Shown here in pieces: positions 5,022 through 5,283 of a DNA stretch of 5,283 bases. Position 1 is the stretch's first letter, and every line of letters begins with the position of its first letter. Both the position numbers and the translations under genes were made by a program. The stretch spans positions 1 to 5,283 of the forward strand of contig DATHII010000253.1 in the NCBI GenBank assembly GCA_035316885.1. The letters run 5' to 3'. This DNA is from DASRTE01 sp035316885 (lineage in GTDB: Bacteria; Actinomycetota; Actinomycetes; Jiangellales; Jiangellaceae). Under the pieces are notes generated by a model. It did not search any database. It was not told the origin of the DNA and saw only the letters and a program-made list of their open reading frames with translations.

Positions 5022-5283
5022 ATGAAGGCGTTCGTCTTGCGCTCGTACGGCTCAGCCGACGTCTTGGATCTCGTGGACATCGACAGGCCCATGCCCGGCG
5101 ACGATGAGGTGCTGGTCCGGGTGCGCGCCACCTCCGTCCAGCCCTATGACTGGCACAACATGAGAGGCGAGCCGTACATCGCTCGTCTGATGCCGGGCAG
5201 CCTCGGGCTGCGCAAACCAAAGCTCAGCATCTTGGGCGCCGACATCGCGGGGCAGGTCGAGGCGGTCGGCAAGGACGTGACGG
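5022..5283 (+). CDS. NAD(P)-dependent medium-chain alcohol dehydrogenase / quinone-oxidoreductase-like protein, N-terminal fragment
   Basis: The first 87 residues are present; the gene leaves the window on the right. MKAFVLRSYGSADVLDL, PGDDEVLVRVRATSVQPYDW and LGADIAGQVEAVGKDV (71-86) are the GroES-like N-terminal fold of medium-chain dehydrogenases. The position that holds the catalytic zinc Cys in classical alcohol dehydrogenases reads VQPYDWHNMRG, so this belongs to the zinc-free, quinone-oxidoreductase-like branch, which reduces carbonyl or quinone compounds with NAD(P)H. The cofactor-binding Rossmann part is outside the window. ATG 5022 has AGGAG at 5011-5015, six bases away; the ATG at 5017 is followed directly by TGA and is ignored. 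Its promoter holds two operator copies shared with the TetR-type gene upstream, so expression is probably induced when that repressor meets its ligand. Confidence 0.9.
   Translation, partial: MKAFVLRSYGSADVLDLVDIDRPMPGDDEVLVRVRATSVQPYDWHNMRGEPYIARLMPGSLGLRKPKLSILGADIAGQVEAVGKDVT

Overview
The window is high-GC DNA with strong G/C preference at third codon positions. It has leaderless-style and ATGA-coupled starts, an OmpR-type response regulator with a HAMP histidine kinase, and a DUF4173 membrane protein. Together these point to an actinobacterium; the genus cannot be fixed from the sequence alone.

Layout. (1) The left edge (1-143, minus strand) is the N-terminus of a VOC/glyoxalase-like protein cut by the window. 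(2) A 405-base gap (144-548) follows, with no gene I can support. (3) At 549-3799 there is a compact plus-strand unit. A 230-residue response regulator overlaps the histidine kinase start by ATGA. The kinase reading frame then runs, with no stop codon, straight into a DUF4173-type polytopic membrane protein. A near-perfect Shine-Dalgarno and ATG sit inside that frame exactly at the domain boundary, so the locus could make a fused kinase-membrane protein (853 residues), a free membrane protein (510 residues), or both. (4) A 298-base gap (3800-4097) carries the promoter of the next gene and possibly decayed coding sequence. (5) At 4098-4799 there is a TetR-family repressor (GTG start), followed by a promoter region. 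(6) At 5022 a medium-chain (zinc-free type) NAD(P)-dependent oxidoreductase begins and is cut by the right edge.

How the parts work together. The two-component unit looks like a membrane-stress or intramembrane-sensing system: the kinase has two transmembrane helices and almost no external loop, and its partner (or fused domain) is an eleven-or-so-helix membrane protein of unknown function. The TetR and oxidoreductase genes look like a repressor and target pair. The same 14-base pseudo-palindrome, CTTAC-N3-GTACGA, occurs once over the predicted tetR -10 box and twice in tandem at the oxidoreductase promoter. No mobile element, CRISPR array, tRNA or rRNA is visible. The two most notable points are the stop-less kinase/DUF4173 junction and the three-copy operator.
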